From contig CANMSB010000001.1 in assembly GCA_947500445.1 (NCBI GenBank), forward strand, positions 124,001 to 188,000: DNA of 64,000 nucleotides, read 5' to 3'. This DNA is from an uncultured Flavobacteriaceae bacterium (lineage in GTDB: Bacteria > Bacteroidota > Bacteroidia > Flavobacteriales > Flavobacteriaceae). Both the position numbers and the translations under genes were made by a program. The notes beneath the pieces were generated by a model. That model was not told the DNA's origin, searched no databases, and was given only the letters and a program-made list of their open reading frames with translations. Shown here one piece after another: positions 8,685 to 19,300 of the stretch (positions within the stretch are counted from its first letter, which is position 1; each line of letters opens with the position of its first letter).

Positions 8685-9254
8685 TGGCCGATGGCAATAA
8701 TTGCCCATAGGTTTTTATAAGTGGGCGCTATCTATATAAGGGGCAGTACATTGATGCGTATAAATTTACGGTGCCCTACTTTGGACGCTATTGTAACCTA
8801 CTACTTAGAAAAGTTCAAGCAAGGAAGGCAATAGTATGGAACGGACAATCAGGTGTGTCGGGGAACTGGAAACCTGTCAAGATTCGGTTTTTGATGGGAG
8901 CGGGACTAATGGTAGGTACTTCAAAAAATATTTTAATATTTAAAGGGATAAAAACCAAGTCGTTATGTTTTTATCCTCGGACATCTTAAAATTTTATTGT
9001 GTATTTAAAAAGTAAAATCATATATTAGAGTAAGTTTAAACCTACAAGTATAATATAGAATCACAGATACGTAATGTGTTGCTTCCACTCATTTAGGAGT
9101 AATTGGGTTACGGCCATATTATCTGACCACCAACTTTTCGCTGACATTACGGTACCGACCGACATTGATGATTTGATCGCAACGATGTCCGTATGCCCAA
9201 CAGCGATACAATTCTAATATAACTCACCACCATTAGTTTAAGCATGTTTCAATG

Positions 9255-9291
9255 CCAATAGTGCGTTGTCCCTTTCGATGGGCACTATTGG
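9255..9291. repeat. Perfect 10-bp inverted repeat (hairpin)
   Basis: CCAATAGTGC at 9255-9264 pairs with GCACTATTGG at 9282-9291 across a 17-base loop. There is no T run on either side, so it is not a classical terminator. It lies about 300 bp before the halogenase gene and could be an operator or an RNA structure. Confidence 0.55.
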
Positions 9292-9586
9292 AATGGACGA
9301 GTAATGCGCATGTTGATTAATCGTTTAAGTTTCTTGGTCGCAGGATGCTCTTTTACTTCGGTATAGGAAGTTTAGCTGCCGGGGCAGGGGTCGGCTATAC
9401 CTTAATACGCCGTATGGACGGCCAATGGTTACTGAGCATTCGAGGACAGTCGAGGGGGAACGGGTTTAACCCCTACCCACTATCGAAACCCTTTTGAACA
9501 GGGTTAAGCACCAATTATAGGAGCATCGAAACCAGAATTAGTGAGTATCAATTTTTAATTAATATTTAATTCTTAAAAAAGGGAAA

Positions 9587-11212
9587 ATGGAAACAAAAAA
9601 TCTGAATTATGACGTCGCAATTTTAGGAGCGGGCCCACAAGGGCTGAATCTGGCTTCTTGGATCAAAAAAGAGCGCCCAAATTCCAATATCATTGTATTG
9701 GAAGGCCAAAAAAAATACCCACACAAAATCGGGGAAAGCACGCTTTCGGGATTTTGTAAAGCGATACGATCGAACGACGTAAGGCACGAGGTCTTTCAAC
9801 GTCTTTTTTACACAAAAAAAGGTTTGGGGTTTTGGCACTGTAATGAAAAGAACAAGGACCTCACGACATTGCCCGAGTATATTATAGAAACTTTTGACGA
9901 AACCTTTCAGATCGAAAGAAGGACTTTCGACGAATTGCTTGAAAAAAATTGTCAAAAGCAAGGGATAACGATTACCAGGGGGGCACGTGTCAATGCTTCG
10001 GGCTGTAACCTTTCATCCAACGGGAACAAGATCAAATACATCCAAGATGGAAAGGAAATGTTTTTGGATTGTAAAATTGTGGTCGACGCTACAGGCCCCG
10101 CAAGTATCATTAACAATCATTATTGTTCCGATGGAGATTATATGGAGTCCGACGTTCCCTTTCAAACGTCAGCTGTTTGGGCATATTACAAAAATGTGAA
10201 ATGGTTGAAGGATTATGAGAATTGGGCGTTGGACGCGGAGAATCCGAGAGACGAATATACGCAGCATCTTTGTTTTAAAGAAGGTTGGGTTTGGTACATT
10301 CCCTTGGTGTCATGGCAAAAATCGGAGCCGGAAAATCTCTCCGCAATGTTGACTTATTTAAGCGATCCGGAGAATCCCGTTTTGGATAGGGACGTGCTGG
10401 CAAGTACGTTTAACTGTGTATACGAACAGATTTGGAGCATCGGGATTTCGCTAAGAAACGATAGGGACAACATTATAAATGAGGAAGGTTCCCTTGCAAC
10501 ATTTGAAAAGTATATCGAAAAAATACCGACCCTAAAGCAACTCTTGGATGGAGCGGAACTTTTAGATGGGTATTATCCGAATCACAAACCTTTTGCAAAA
10601 CGGTTGAATTTTAGAAGACGTGCCAAGCAAATCGCGGGTGATGGCTGGTTGACGGTGGGCGATGCCGCCTTTTTTATCGATCCGTTGCGCTCCCCTGGCC
10701 TAACAGGTGGTGTGGCAATGGGGTATCATGCCAAAACGGCCATTTTGAAGGCGTTGTCCGAAAATAACTTTTCTAAAAGTACTTTCGTGGGTTATGTGAA
10801 ACGTATTGAAGAACTGCACGAAATGCTCGAAGATCAAAATCAAATGGCCTACATGTCGCACAACCACCCTGAGGCAATTTCGTTGATACGTCGGTTTGGC
10901 GAAGTGTCTTCCAGGGGTCATTATAACGAGTTCAAACATCAAGACGATTATAAATTTCAGGACACCAACGTTTGGGGCCATCTGTATACGGAACATTTTA
11001 GGATGCAGAAGCAGGTTTTAAGAATTATGCACGAAGAAGAATTTATCGTAGGTTCCGAAAAGAAGATTGAGGAACAGTCGGCGGATGATTACAATCGTAT
11101 GATCCATAGGATCAAGGAAGTGATAGGCGATCATTTACAGGAAAACCTGTATCTGAATCCTTTTACGGTAGTCAATGAGCGCAAGATAAACGAAACTGTG
11201 GAAATGGTATAA
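9587..11212 (+). CDS. Flavin-dependent (tryptophan-type) halogenase homologue
   Basis: FAD-dependent protein of 541 residues. The dinucleotide fold starts at residue 8 with LGAGPQG (Gly14, Gly16, Gly19). It then has GEST at about 49, a WVWYIP motif at 234-239 that matches the WxWxIP signature of flavin-dependent halogenases, and AFFIDPLRSPGLTGG in place of the usual FIDPLxSxG. Lys77/Lys78 lie where tryptophan halogenases carry the catalytic lysine. These enzymes halogenate an activated substrate with reduced flavin, halide and oxygen; the substrate here is unknown. It starts 8 bp after a purine-rich AAAAAAGGG. The DUF1348 gene follows after 9 bp. A monooxygenase of the same superfamily is the alternative. 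Confidence 0.75.
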   Translation: METKNLNYDVAILGAGPQGLNLASWIKKERPNSNIIVLEGQKKYPHKIGESTLSGFCKAIRSNDVRHEVFQRLFYTKKGLGFWHCNEKNKDLTTLPEYIIETFDETFQIERRTFDELLEKNCQKQGITITRGARVNASGCNLSSNGNKIKYIQDGKEMFLDCKIVVDATGPASIINNHYCSDGDYMESDVPFQTSAVWAYYKNVKWLKDYENWALDAENPRDEYTQHLCFKEGWVWYIPLVSWQKSEPENLSAMLTYLSDPENPVLDRDVLASTFNCVYEQIWSIGISLRNDRDNIINEEGSLATFEKYIEKIPTLKQLLDGAELLDGYYPNHKPFAKRLNFRRRAKQIAGDGWLTVGDAAFFIDPLRSPGLTGGVAMGYHAKTAILKALSENNFSKSTFVGYVKRIEELHEMLEDQNQMAYMSHNHPEAISLIRRFGEVSSRGHYNEFKHQDDYKFQDTNVWGHLYTEHFRMQKQVLRIMHEEEFIVGSEKKIEEQSADDYNRMIHRIKEVIGDHLQENLYLNPFTVVNERKINETVEMV

Positions 11213-11221
11213 GGTAGCCGT

Positions 11222-11632
11222 ATGGAATTAGTGAAACCACCGTTTACGGAAGAGACCGTACTCCATTCCGTTCAGATTGCCGAAAATCTTTGGAATAACA
11301 AGGATATTCGGAGCATTTTATCCTGTTTTGCCATCGATGGATTCTACTTTCGCTATAGAGGTAAGATTATTACCAATAGAAGGGAGCTGGAATCGAATTT
11401 AGAGATCAAATGGCAAAGAGAACTGGATTACGTTATCGAGAAAAACGTAACCCTTTTTTCGGAAAATAAAATAGCCGTGCAGTTTATGTACGAATGGAGA
11501 ACTGCAAATTTTGAGTATTTCAGGACCTACGGGAACGAATTTTGGGAAGTCAATCTCAAAGGACAGATCATTTATCATACGATCAGTTCAAATGATGTTC
11601 CCATCGACAAGGCGTTACTTGAACTGGTCTGA
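11222..11632 (+). CDS. DUF1348 / NTF2-like protein
   Basis: This 136-residue protein has the NTF2-like cone fold of the DUF1348 family. Family hallmarks visible are KPPFTEETVLHSVQIAENLWNNKD at the start, KWQRELDYVIEK in the middle, and the strong block YGNEFWEVN...ISSNDVPID near the end. Such proteins form small hydrophobic pockets and often act on, or bind, the product of a neighbouring oxidoreductase. The gene follows the halogenase homologue after 9 bp and precedes a strong terminator, so the two form a complete two-gene operon and probably act in one step or pathway. Confidence 0.85.
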   Translation: MELVKPPFTEETVLHSVQIAENLWNNKDIRSILSCFAIDGFYFRYRGKIITNRRELESNLEIKWQRELDYVIEKNVTLFSENKIAVQFMYEWRTANFEYFRTYGNEFWEVNLKGQIIYHTISSNDVPIDKALLELV

Positions 11633-11639
11633 TGTGAAC

Positions 11640-11674
11640 AATACCCCGATGCAAAAGTATCGGGGTATTTTTTT
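11640..11674 (+). terminator. Rho-independent terminator of the halogenase operon
   Basis: The stem ATACCCCGAT (11641-11650) with ATCGGGGTAT (11659-11668) has an 8-base loop and is followed by a run of T. It lies 8 bp after the DUF1348 stop codon. Confidence 0.88.
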
Positions 11675-11815
11675 CTAAGCTCCTGTTTCAGATAGGCGGT
11701 GTGAGTATGGTATCAAATTGACTTTTGGCCATAGACCTTCTTAAGAATGTAGTTTTGTGTAGTGCCAGAAACGCCGAAGCGGTATTAAAGTCCAAATCCA
11801 CATTGGGAAGCGGAG

Positions 11816-12295
11816 TCAGGTTTTTAGGAGATGTCGATTGTCCCGTATCCCTTTCTTTAAGTTTTCACAAAGCAATAGGGATTTATCGATACGAGTTTGT
11901 GCTCCTTTGTATCTTGAGATCATATAAATAATGCCCCTTTTTTTGCCATCTGTAAGCCCTTCAAAAATCTGGGATGCCGCTACGTCGCTCATCAAAACGG
12001 CATCGAGCTCTTCGGACATGAAAACGCCGTACTTGGTACGGTCCTCAAAAAATTGTATCGTAAAATAATCATTGGGAAAAATGCCCAGGGTTTTTTGGTT
12101 CTTTTTGCCGAACATCATAAAATAACCGTCACCCCGTCGCTGTATGGCGCCATGAAAGCTAATGGTGTTCCCTTCAAACTTGGCCTCGACCTGTACGCGT
12201 TTCAAACCTTTTTCCAAAAACGGTAGGACTATTTTTTCTGGAAGCAATATTCCGGATTTCCCCATGAGCGTTACTTCAAAAACGGTACTTTTCAC
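11816..12295 (-). CDS. YdeI/OmpD-associated family protein with DUF1905-like domain
   Basis: This 159-residue protein has an N-terminal DUF1905-like barrel (residues 1-95), with FEVTLMGKSGILLPEKIV and the conserved FHGAIQRRGDGYFMMF. It ends in the short helical YdeI/OmpD-associated tail, SRYKGAQTRIDKSLLLCENLKKG. Family members have been linked to bacteriocin protection, but the molecular role is not known. The likely start is GTG 12295, which overlaps the stop of the upstream hydrolase-OsmC gene as GTGA, so the two are translationally coupled. An ATG at 12265 would remove the first ten residues. Confidence 0.75.
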   Translation of the reverse strand: MKSTVFEVTLMGKSGILLPEKIVLPFLEKGLKRVQVEAKFEGNTISFHGAIQRRGDGYFMMFGKKNQKTLGIFPNDYFTIQFFEDRTKYGVFMSEELDAVLMSDVAASQIFEGLTDGKKRGIIYMISRYKGAQTRIDKSLLLCENLKKGIRDNRHLLKT

Positions 12296-13509
12296 GCGTC
12301 CAGTAATTCAGTTATTACCTGTGTAGGACTATGCAACGTTCTATGGACCGGGCATTTGTCGGCAATTTCCAATATGCGCGCTTTTTGCGCATCATCCAGA
12401 TTACCTACCAGTTTGATGGCGCGTTGGAAGGTATCTATTTTTGAACTTTCCGATTCGCATGCCTCACAATCGGCAGCATGCGACTTTACGTAAGACGTAT
12501 GTACTTCAACGTTTTCTACCGGCCAACCTTTGCGTTTCGCATACATTTGTATGGTCATTGCGGTACAGGCCGAAAGTCCGGCCGATACGAATTCGTAGGG
12601 GGAGGGTCCGTAGTCGTTTCCCCCGACATCCAAAGGCTCATCGGCGGTTACATAATGGTTGCCGACCTTCATATTGGTGGTAAAACCATCTTCGGCATCC
12701 AAACTTGCCACTACATTATGTTTCGATTTAAGTACCGCTTTTTCCGGAGCGCTAATATAACGCTGTGCCCAGCCCGCGATAACCTGGCCCGCATAGAGCG
12801 AATCGGCCTTTTTCATCAGCAAGTGGTCGGCACCGTCCAAGGAAACAAAGCTTTTGGGGTGGTGCGCTGCCACATAAATTTCTTCGGCGTTCTTAATGCC
12901 AACGGTATTGTCCTGAGGGGAATGGAGGATCAGTAACGGTTTTCTAAGCTTTTTAACCGTCTCTGGCAGCGATTTGGTTTTAAGGTCATCGAGAAACTGT
13001 TTTTTAATGGTAAAATCGCGTCCGCTCAAATTGATGACCGCCTTCCCTTTTTTCTCGATTTCTTCCAAACCACTTTTTAAAAGATGTTGTACGTGGGTCG
13101 GGTCCGATGGGGCACCAATAGTGGCCATGGCCTTTACGGAAGCAATTTGTTCCGCGGCAAAAAGTACGGCGGCACCACCCAACGAATGCCCTACCAAAAG
13201 GCTAGGGGCTTGGTAGTGCGCTTTAAGAAAGTCGGCAGCGGCAACAAGATCCGTAACATTGCCCGAGAAGTTGGTATCGGCAAAATCTCCATCGCTTTCG
13301 CCAAGACCGGTAAAATCGAACCGTAGCAATCCAAAACCGCTTGCGGTCAGTGCTTTTGATATGTTCTTGATCGCCAGCAGGTTTTTGTTACAGGTAAAAC
13401 AATGCGCGAAAATGGCAAAATTGTGCGGATGGCCATTGACCGGCATTTCTATTCTACCCACGAGGTTCTGTCCTTCCTTATTTGAAAAAGTAACTTTTTG
13501 TATGCCCAT
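12292..13509 (-). CDS. Bifunctional alpha/beta hydrolase / OsmC-family protein
   Basis: This 405-residue fusion has two domains. Residues 1-255 are an alpha/beta hydrolase with nucleophile Ser109 in GHSLGG, the acid in HSPQDNTV and the His in GADHLL. Residues about 265-405 are an OsmC-like peroxiredoxin fold with the two redox cysteines in LSACTAMTI and DKCPVHR and the typical GPSPYEFVSAGL entry. OsmC domains reduce organic hydroperoxides; in this fusion the hydrolase may release or trim the substrate. It is a known domain combination. The cytoplasm is the expected location, as there is no signal peptide. The YdeI-like gene follows with a 4-bp overlap. Confidence 0.92.
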   Translation of the reverse strand: MGIQKVTFSNKEGQNLVGRIEMPVNGHPHNFAIFAHCFTCNKNLLAIKNISKALTASGFGLLRFDFTGLGESDGDFADTNFSGNVTDLVAAADFLKAHYQAPSLLVGHSLGGAAVLFAAEQIASVKAMATIGAPSDPTHVQHLLKSGLEEIEKKGKAVINLSGRDFTIKKQFLDDLKTKSLPETVKKLRKPLLILHSPQDNTVGIKNAEEIYVAAHHPKSFVSLDGADHLLMKKADSLYAGQVIAGWAQRYISAPEKAVLKSKHNVVASLDAEDGFTTNMKVGNHYVTADEPLDVGGNDYGPSPYEFVSAGLSACTAMTIQMYAKRKGWPVENVEVHTSYVKSHAADCEACESESSKIDTFQRAIKLVGNLDDAQKARILEIADKCPVHRTLHSPTQVITELLDA

Positions 13510-13571
13510 ATGCGATGTTTAAAATATAAAATAAAAACCGGTTTTACGTATTGGTCCGTTGCTGGTCCATA

Positions 13572-14252
13572 TCATTTTTGTTTTCGAAAATCGGGATTGT
13601 AAAAAACGGCGACCTGTAAGCGATCAAAGTTGGTATTGTTAAAATGATTTTTTAAATAGCCCGACTGTACACTCAAATTGTTGGTGACATGAATCCCGAC
13701 CGCGGCGTACATCCGATTTTGTCCAAATACCTGATCCTGTAAATTCAAGAACACTTCATCATAAAAGTTAAGGAAAAAAGTGTCGGTTAGCGGCAAGGTA
13801 ACCTGTACGCGATACCGGGCACGGTGTTGCACATCGGTATTGTTTTGGCCAAAGTTCAAAAAACGTTGCTCTAGCCGGTAACGATGCTCAAAAAGAAGCT
13901 CCCAAACCTTGTTTTTTAAGATCAGCTGTTCAAAAATACGATGTTCGGTTATATCTCGGTCACCGGCAAGTTCTTCAAAAGTGGGGTCGGTATCGATAAA
14001 GGCATACCCCCCGGTAACGATAGCATTCGGGTCGATGTGATAGTTGAGCCCGGTGCGGAGCAACAATTGGTTGAAGTTCTCGCCTGTTTCATAATACCGC
14101 AACTGGCCCTCGGTATGGATGCTCAGTTTATCGGAAACACGATTTGTACCAAAATACATATGCCAAGAACCCAAGGCGTTCTCGCCTGAATCTTGGGCGA
14201 CTAGCCCTGTAATACATAGCAATGAAGCTACGCAGATTACTATTTTTTTCAT
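13572..14252 (-). CDS. DUF2490 outer-membrane beta-barrel-like protein
   Basis: This 226-residue exported protein has signal peptide MKKIVICVASLLCITGLVAQ. The mature part has alternating hydrophobic strands (GSWHMYFGTNRVSDKLSIHTEGQLRYYE, FEHRYRLEQRF, FFLNFYDEVFLN) typical of DUF2490, a predicted outer-membrane barrel of unknown function. The expected location is the outer membrane. It begins 16 bp after the end of the broken S9 peptidase gene and runs the same way, so it was probably its operon partner. Confidence 0.8.
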   Translation of the reverse strand: MKKIVICVASLLCITGLVAQDSGENALGSWHMYFGTNRVSDKLSIHTEGQLRYYETGENFNQLLLRTGLNYHIDPNAIVTGGYAFIDTDPTFEELAGDRDITEHRIFEQLILKNKVWELLFEHRYRLEQRFLNFGQNNTDVQHRARYRVQVTLPLTDTFFLNFYDEVFLNLQDQVFGQNRMYAAVGIHVTNNLSVQSGYLKNHFNNTNFDRLQVAVFYNPDFRKQK

Positions 14253-14268
14253 GAATTGTCGTTACTTT

Positions 14269-16224
14269 TTATGGTTTGGTTTCCGGATCGGCCGTCATGG
14301 ATTGTCCATCTTGTACCGGTTTTTCCTTCTCTTTTTTCAAATACTGGTCTAAAAATTCCAAAATTTTACTGTTGGCCTTGATTTGGTTCTCTTTCTTGAC
14401 AAAACCATGTCCCTCATCCTCAAATAGTACATACTCCACTGGCACCCCGTTCGCTTTGACCCCGGCTACAATTTCATCGGATTCCACTTGGAGTACCCTT
14501 GGATCTTTGGCTCCTTGAAGTACGATCAACGGCTTGGTCACCTTGTCGGTATGGAACAATGGGGAAATGGCACGCAAACGTACTGAATCGGCACTATTGG
14601 GGTCGCCCAACTCTAAATAGAGCGCTTCTTTTTGGGCCGCCCACCATGGTGGAATGCTCCGAAGGGTACGGATCCAATTGGTAACCCCGAAAAGGTTGAC
14701 ACCTACATCAAATTCCTCAGGGGCGTAGGTCAAGGCGGCCATGGTCATATAACCACCGTAGGAACCTCCTATGATTCCAATTTTATCGGGATCTATCTCT
14801 TTCTGTTCCGCCAACCAATTTTTTCCTTCAATACAATCCTTAAGATCTTTGTCGCCATGGTTCAAGTCGTCCATTTTAAAAAAGCTCTTTCCATATCCAC
14901 TACTTCCCCTATTGTTGACGGCCAGTACCGCATAACCGTGGTTTACGACATATTGGAGCAGGGAATTGAAATTCTGTCGTGATTGTCCTCCAGGGCCGCC
15001 ATGTACCCATACCAAGGCCGGTACCTTGTTGTCCGCGGTGGCTTGGTGTGGCTTATAATAAATAGCGGGGATTTCCAGGCCATCGAACGATTTGTATCGA
15101 ATTACTTCGGCATGCACCAAATCTTGTCCCTGAATCTCATTGTTCAGTACTTCTGTGAGTTTTGTTTGTTCCTTTGTTTCTAGATCATAGACATAAAGGT
15201 TCGACGGAGTATGGGAGCCGCCCGCATAAAACCGCATCGACTTTTCGTCCCTTGAGAATCCCACGTTGGTAATATCCATTCCGTCCAAAGCGGGTAGTTC
15301 GATGTTCTTCCCATTGGCGACATCCATCACCTCGATTACATTTTTTGCATCTTCGTTAATATAGGTAACCTGATAGGTGCCGTTTTCGGTAAAATAACTT
15401 CCTAGAATGTCCCAGTCCCGCTGCATCACTTCTTCGACCGTTTTATCTGCGATACCATAGCGCATAAGCCTACTGAACTCCCCACCCTCGTCCGTGGTAA
15501 AGTAAACATATTTACCGTCCGGGGAAAAGTCCTCAGGGCTGTTTGCGCTTTGGTTCTGATTAATTTTGGTAAGGGACTTGTCCTCAATATCATAAAGAAA
15601 CAAATCGGAATCGTTTGTATTTATGGGTTTGATCAACGTAAGGTATTTTTTGTCGTTCGAGAGCCCACCTAGAAAATATCCTTCTTCGTTGGTATAGACC
15701 AGTTTTTCCGAAAAATCCCTAATATCTATTTCATACAGGTCGGAATAACGATCGTCCCGTTTGTTAGAGGAAAATAGAAAACTACTTTTATTTTTTGTCC
15801 ATCCATAAAAATTGGCCCTTTTTCCCTCATAGGGCGTCAAGTCCCGATGGGAACCGTCGAGGTCCCTTAAATAAATATGATAAATTTCATCGCCATTGCC
15901 ATCCATACGGAAAAGCATGCGCTCGTCTTCGGGAAAATATGAAATCCCAAAAACGGAGGAACTGTCCGAAGCGGTAACGGGTTTCATTTCCCCGCCCTGG
16001 GCCGCAATCGTATACATATTCTAAATTCCTGAACGGTTGCTCGAAACCAGCAACCGTGATTTATCGGGCGAAAAACTGCCACCACGGATGGCTTCGTTAT
16101 CCATCATTTGTTCAATGGTATAGGTTTTCATGGTTTCGGCAACGGTAGGTTCTACCGCTGTCTCTTTCTCCTTACAACCCCAAACAACTACTGCCAAAAG
16201 GCAAACTACAATACGTTTTTTCAT
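14269..16224 (-). pseudogene. S9-family (prolyl oligopeptidase-type) lipoprotein peptidase with in-frame amber codon
   Basis: The gene encodes an exported serine peptidase. Reading starts at 16224 with the lipoprotein signal MKKRIVVCLLAVVVWGC and runs 67 residues to SSNRSGI, then meets TAG at 16021-16023. The same frame continues at once with N-MYTIAAQGGEMKPVT for 582 more residues. These include a beta-propeller of about 300 residues and the catalytic domain with Ser in GIIGGSYGGYM, Asp in VLQGAKDPRV and His in DEGHGFV. Frame and domain content are otherwise intact, so a single nonsense change, probably from an aromatic codon, breaks it. The remaining 14269-16017 frame has an ATG but no signal peptide and lacks the first propeller strands. 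Confidence 0.88.
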
Positions 16225-16343
16225 GATGATTTATTTAATTGATGTTCTGTTTTTCCGAGGGAACATTTTTGAATGGACTTAAACTTCTTCTACGGCTAAA
16301 GCGTACGTTTCGTTTTTTGGGACGTCTAAAGGGATAAATCACG

Positions 16344-19300
16344 CTATTCTAAACGAAAGATTTTTACTTCTTTGAACGGGGAAACCGCGGATGCCTCTAT
16401 TTGTTCTCGGTAGGTCTTCCATTTTTCTTCAAAAAAAGCGTTGGTTTTGGTCAAGGCTTTTTTTAGATCCTCCTGCGCATATTGTAACAGTTTCTTTTCG
16501 GTAGCGGTGATTCCGTTCGGTCGCGTAGCGCCATAATAACCGGCGTTTTGCAAGCGTTGGGTAACGGTCATCTCCGGATTTCGGGTAATGCCCTGCCGTT
16601 TGTCCTCCTTGCCAATGTACAAGGCGATGATGCTATCGATTTCTTTGGTAATCGTTTTTGACGCTTTTATCTGGTCCGCATATTGCTTTTTGTCCCGTTT
16701 CTTCAACGTTTTCTCGTAGTCGGCCGCGATTTCCTTACTGTCGACAAGTTGCTTTAGGGCATCGGCCGCGGTCTGCGTCATTTGGTGTACTTTTTCCGAG
16801 TAATCGTAGGCCTCGCTTATAGCCGTTTCGGAGACCCGGAGTCTGGGGTCGGTCTTCACTTCGATAGTGGTTTCGGACTTCTTTTCTCCGAACAAGGCCT
16901 CAATGGTGTACATCCCTGGTTTTACGGTTTTACCACCGCGTTCGCTTTTGTCGGTACTTGGTTTGCGCGCCAGACGATCCGGGCCTTTTTCATCCATTTC
17001 CCAATAAATACGATGAAAACCGGCTTTTTCAGGGGTCTTGTACTTTAAGGTCCGGATCAAACGGTCACCGTCATAAAAATTGAACTGTATGGAGTCCTTT
17101 TTCTGTACCCCGGTTCTGGAATCTTCTTTTTTGTCGGCAGCGTCGGTATCTGTCGTTGTGCTATCTTTCGCTGTTTTTTCGGCGGCATCACCTTCTTTAT
17201 CGTCTTGGGCTTCTTTTTTCTTTCCTTCTTTTATGTAGTAGGTAATCATGGCCCCTTCTTTCCTATTGGTGCCGTTGTACAGGGCGTCGCCGCCAAAACG
17301 GCTTCCGGTAGGCTGTTGGTAAGCCGCCTGATAAGCGATGGGAGGTGTGAATAGCCTAATTTCTTCCTGTAGGGTTTCCATATTGGAAGCCAACTTGCGC
17401 AGTGGACGAATATCGTCCAATACCCAGGCGGCACGCCCGAATGTTCCGATAACCAGATCGTGTTCCCTGGGTTGGATCACCAGATCCTTGGTGGAAACCG
17501 TCGGGAAACCTTCTGTCCACTTTTGCCAAGAGTTTGCCGCATCGAAAGAAATATAAAGACCATCGTCGGTTCCTAAAAAGAGAAGGTTAGCGTTTTCGAT
17601 ATCCTCCACTATGGATAACGTATAACTGCTTACGTCCCCTTCGTCAACGATACGTTCCCAGGTCTGTCCATAGTTCGTGGTCCGGTAGGCATATGGGGTA
17701 TAATTGAAGCGGCGGTAGTCGTTCGCGACCAAAAGTGCTTCCCCTTTCTTTTTATTGGAGGCCTTTATTTGAGTGATCCAACTACCGGCGGGCAACCCCT
17801 TAATATTTTTGGTAACCTCTACCCAGTCATTGCCCCCTGTGGTGGTATAATGTACCCTGCCATCATCGGAGGCGGTCCAAAGCATGTCTTTTTCCAGGGG
17901 AGAGGGTTCTATTACCAATAGGGTGCAATGGTTTTCCGCACCGGTGGCATCCATGGTAAGTCCACCACTTTCACTTTGTTTTTGTTTGTTGGCATCGTTC
18001 GTGGTCAGGTCCGGTGAAATTACCTGCCAGGTGAGCCCTTTATCGGTGCTTTTATGTACGAATTGGCTCCCAAAATAAACCGTACCGTTGTCAAAAGGGT
18101 CTTGGCCTATTGCGGCGTTCCAATTAAAACGGAGCTTGGTTTCGGCATCTGGTGGTGTGGGCCGTACCAAATAATTGTTCCCCGTTTTCCAATCGTACCG
18201 GGACACGAACCCCTGTTGGCTCATCGCATAGCCAAACTGGTTGTTATCAAGGTCGGGTACCACGTCAAAACCATCCCCAAAGGCAATTTCCTGCCAATAA
18301 CTGTTGCGGATACCCTGGGCGCGCCAAACGTAGGCCGGGCCTCGCCACGAGCCATTATCCTGCATTCCGCCATACACATTGTACGGAAACTCGTTGTCTA
18401 CATTGATATGGTAAAATTGTGCTACCGGAATGTTTCCGATGAACCGCCACGATTTGCCCCCATCTTTAGTGATGTTTACGCCGCCATCGTTCCCGTCCAT
18501 CATAAACTGACCGTTTTTTGGGTGTATCCACCACGCATGGTGATCGGGATGAACACCATTGTCCACTCCGTAAGCCGGCATTAACTGCGTGAAATTTTTA
18601 CCACCGTCCTCCGAAACGTTCACATAGGTGAATACGGAATATACCCTGTTCTCATTTCCAGGGTCGACATAAATTTCGGAATAGTAGAACGGGCGATTGC
18701 CGATATCGCTTTTATCGTTGATTTTTTTCCATTTAAAACCACCGTCCACCGATTTGTAGAGTGCATTTTTTTTGGCTTCGATCAACGCATACACCACATT
18801 GGTCTTACCTGGAGCGATGGCGATACCGATGCGGCCCAATTCGCCTTTCGGAAGCCCGTCTTCATCCGTCAGTTTTTTCCAGTTCTCACCACCGTCATGG
18901 GTCATATAAAGGCCGCTCCCTTCTCCTCCGGATTTAAAGAACCAGGGGTCCCTTTTGTGTTCCCATAGGGCCGCGATCAATTTGTTGGGATTGTTCGGAT
19001 CCATTACCAGATCGGCAACACCGGTGCTGTTGTTTGCGAAAAGTATTTTTTTCCAGGTGTTACCACCATCGGTCGTTTTAAAGACCCCTCTTTCCGGGTG
19101 CTCGCCCCAAGGCGATCCGATCGCGCCTACATAAACCGTATTCGGATCGGTAGGGTCGATTTTTATCCTATGGATATGACGGGTCTTTTCAAGGCCCATG
19201 GCCTGCCATGATTTCCCACCGTCCAGGGATTTATAAATACCATAACCACCGTTCAAACTGTTTCTTGGGTTGCCCTCTCCGGTACCGACCCACAATACCG

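Larger units (their letters stand above)
8641..9586. other. 946-bp gene-poor region with a hairpin and ORF fragments
   Basis: No convincing gene lies between sodC and the halogenase homologue. A perfect inverted repeat is at 9255-9291. A short frame from 9304 reads MRMLINRLSFLVAGCSFTSV and then stops; it resembles a lipoprotein signal peptide with lipobox VAGC. A second short frame, 9345-9497, encodes 50 residues including a hydrophobic glycine-rich stretch (FGIGSLAAGAGVGYTL). These may be relics of a decayed gene or chance. Confidence 0.45.

Noticed and set aside
8771-8989. Open frame of 72 codons on + in the 8.6-9.6 kb gap
   Set aside because: No family or helix pattern, and composition is atypical. 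I kept the region as gene-poor.
12441-13326. Several + strand frames inside the hydrolase-OsmC gene
   Set aside because: All are antisense shadows of a gene whose own frame shows two complete catalytic domains.
16021-16023. Pyrrolysine or selenocysteine recoding at the TAG codon in the S9 peptidase
   Set aside because: Selenocysteine uses TGA. Pyrrolysine systems are not expected in Bacteroidota and no pyl genes are visible. A nonsense change or sequencing error is simpler.
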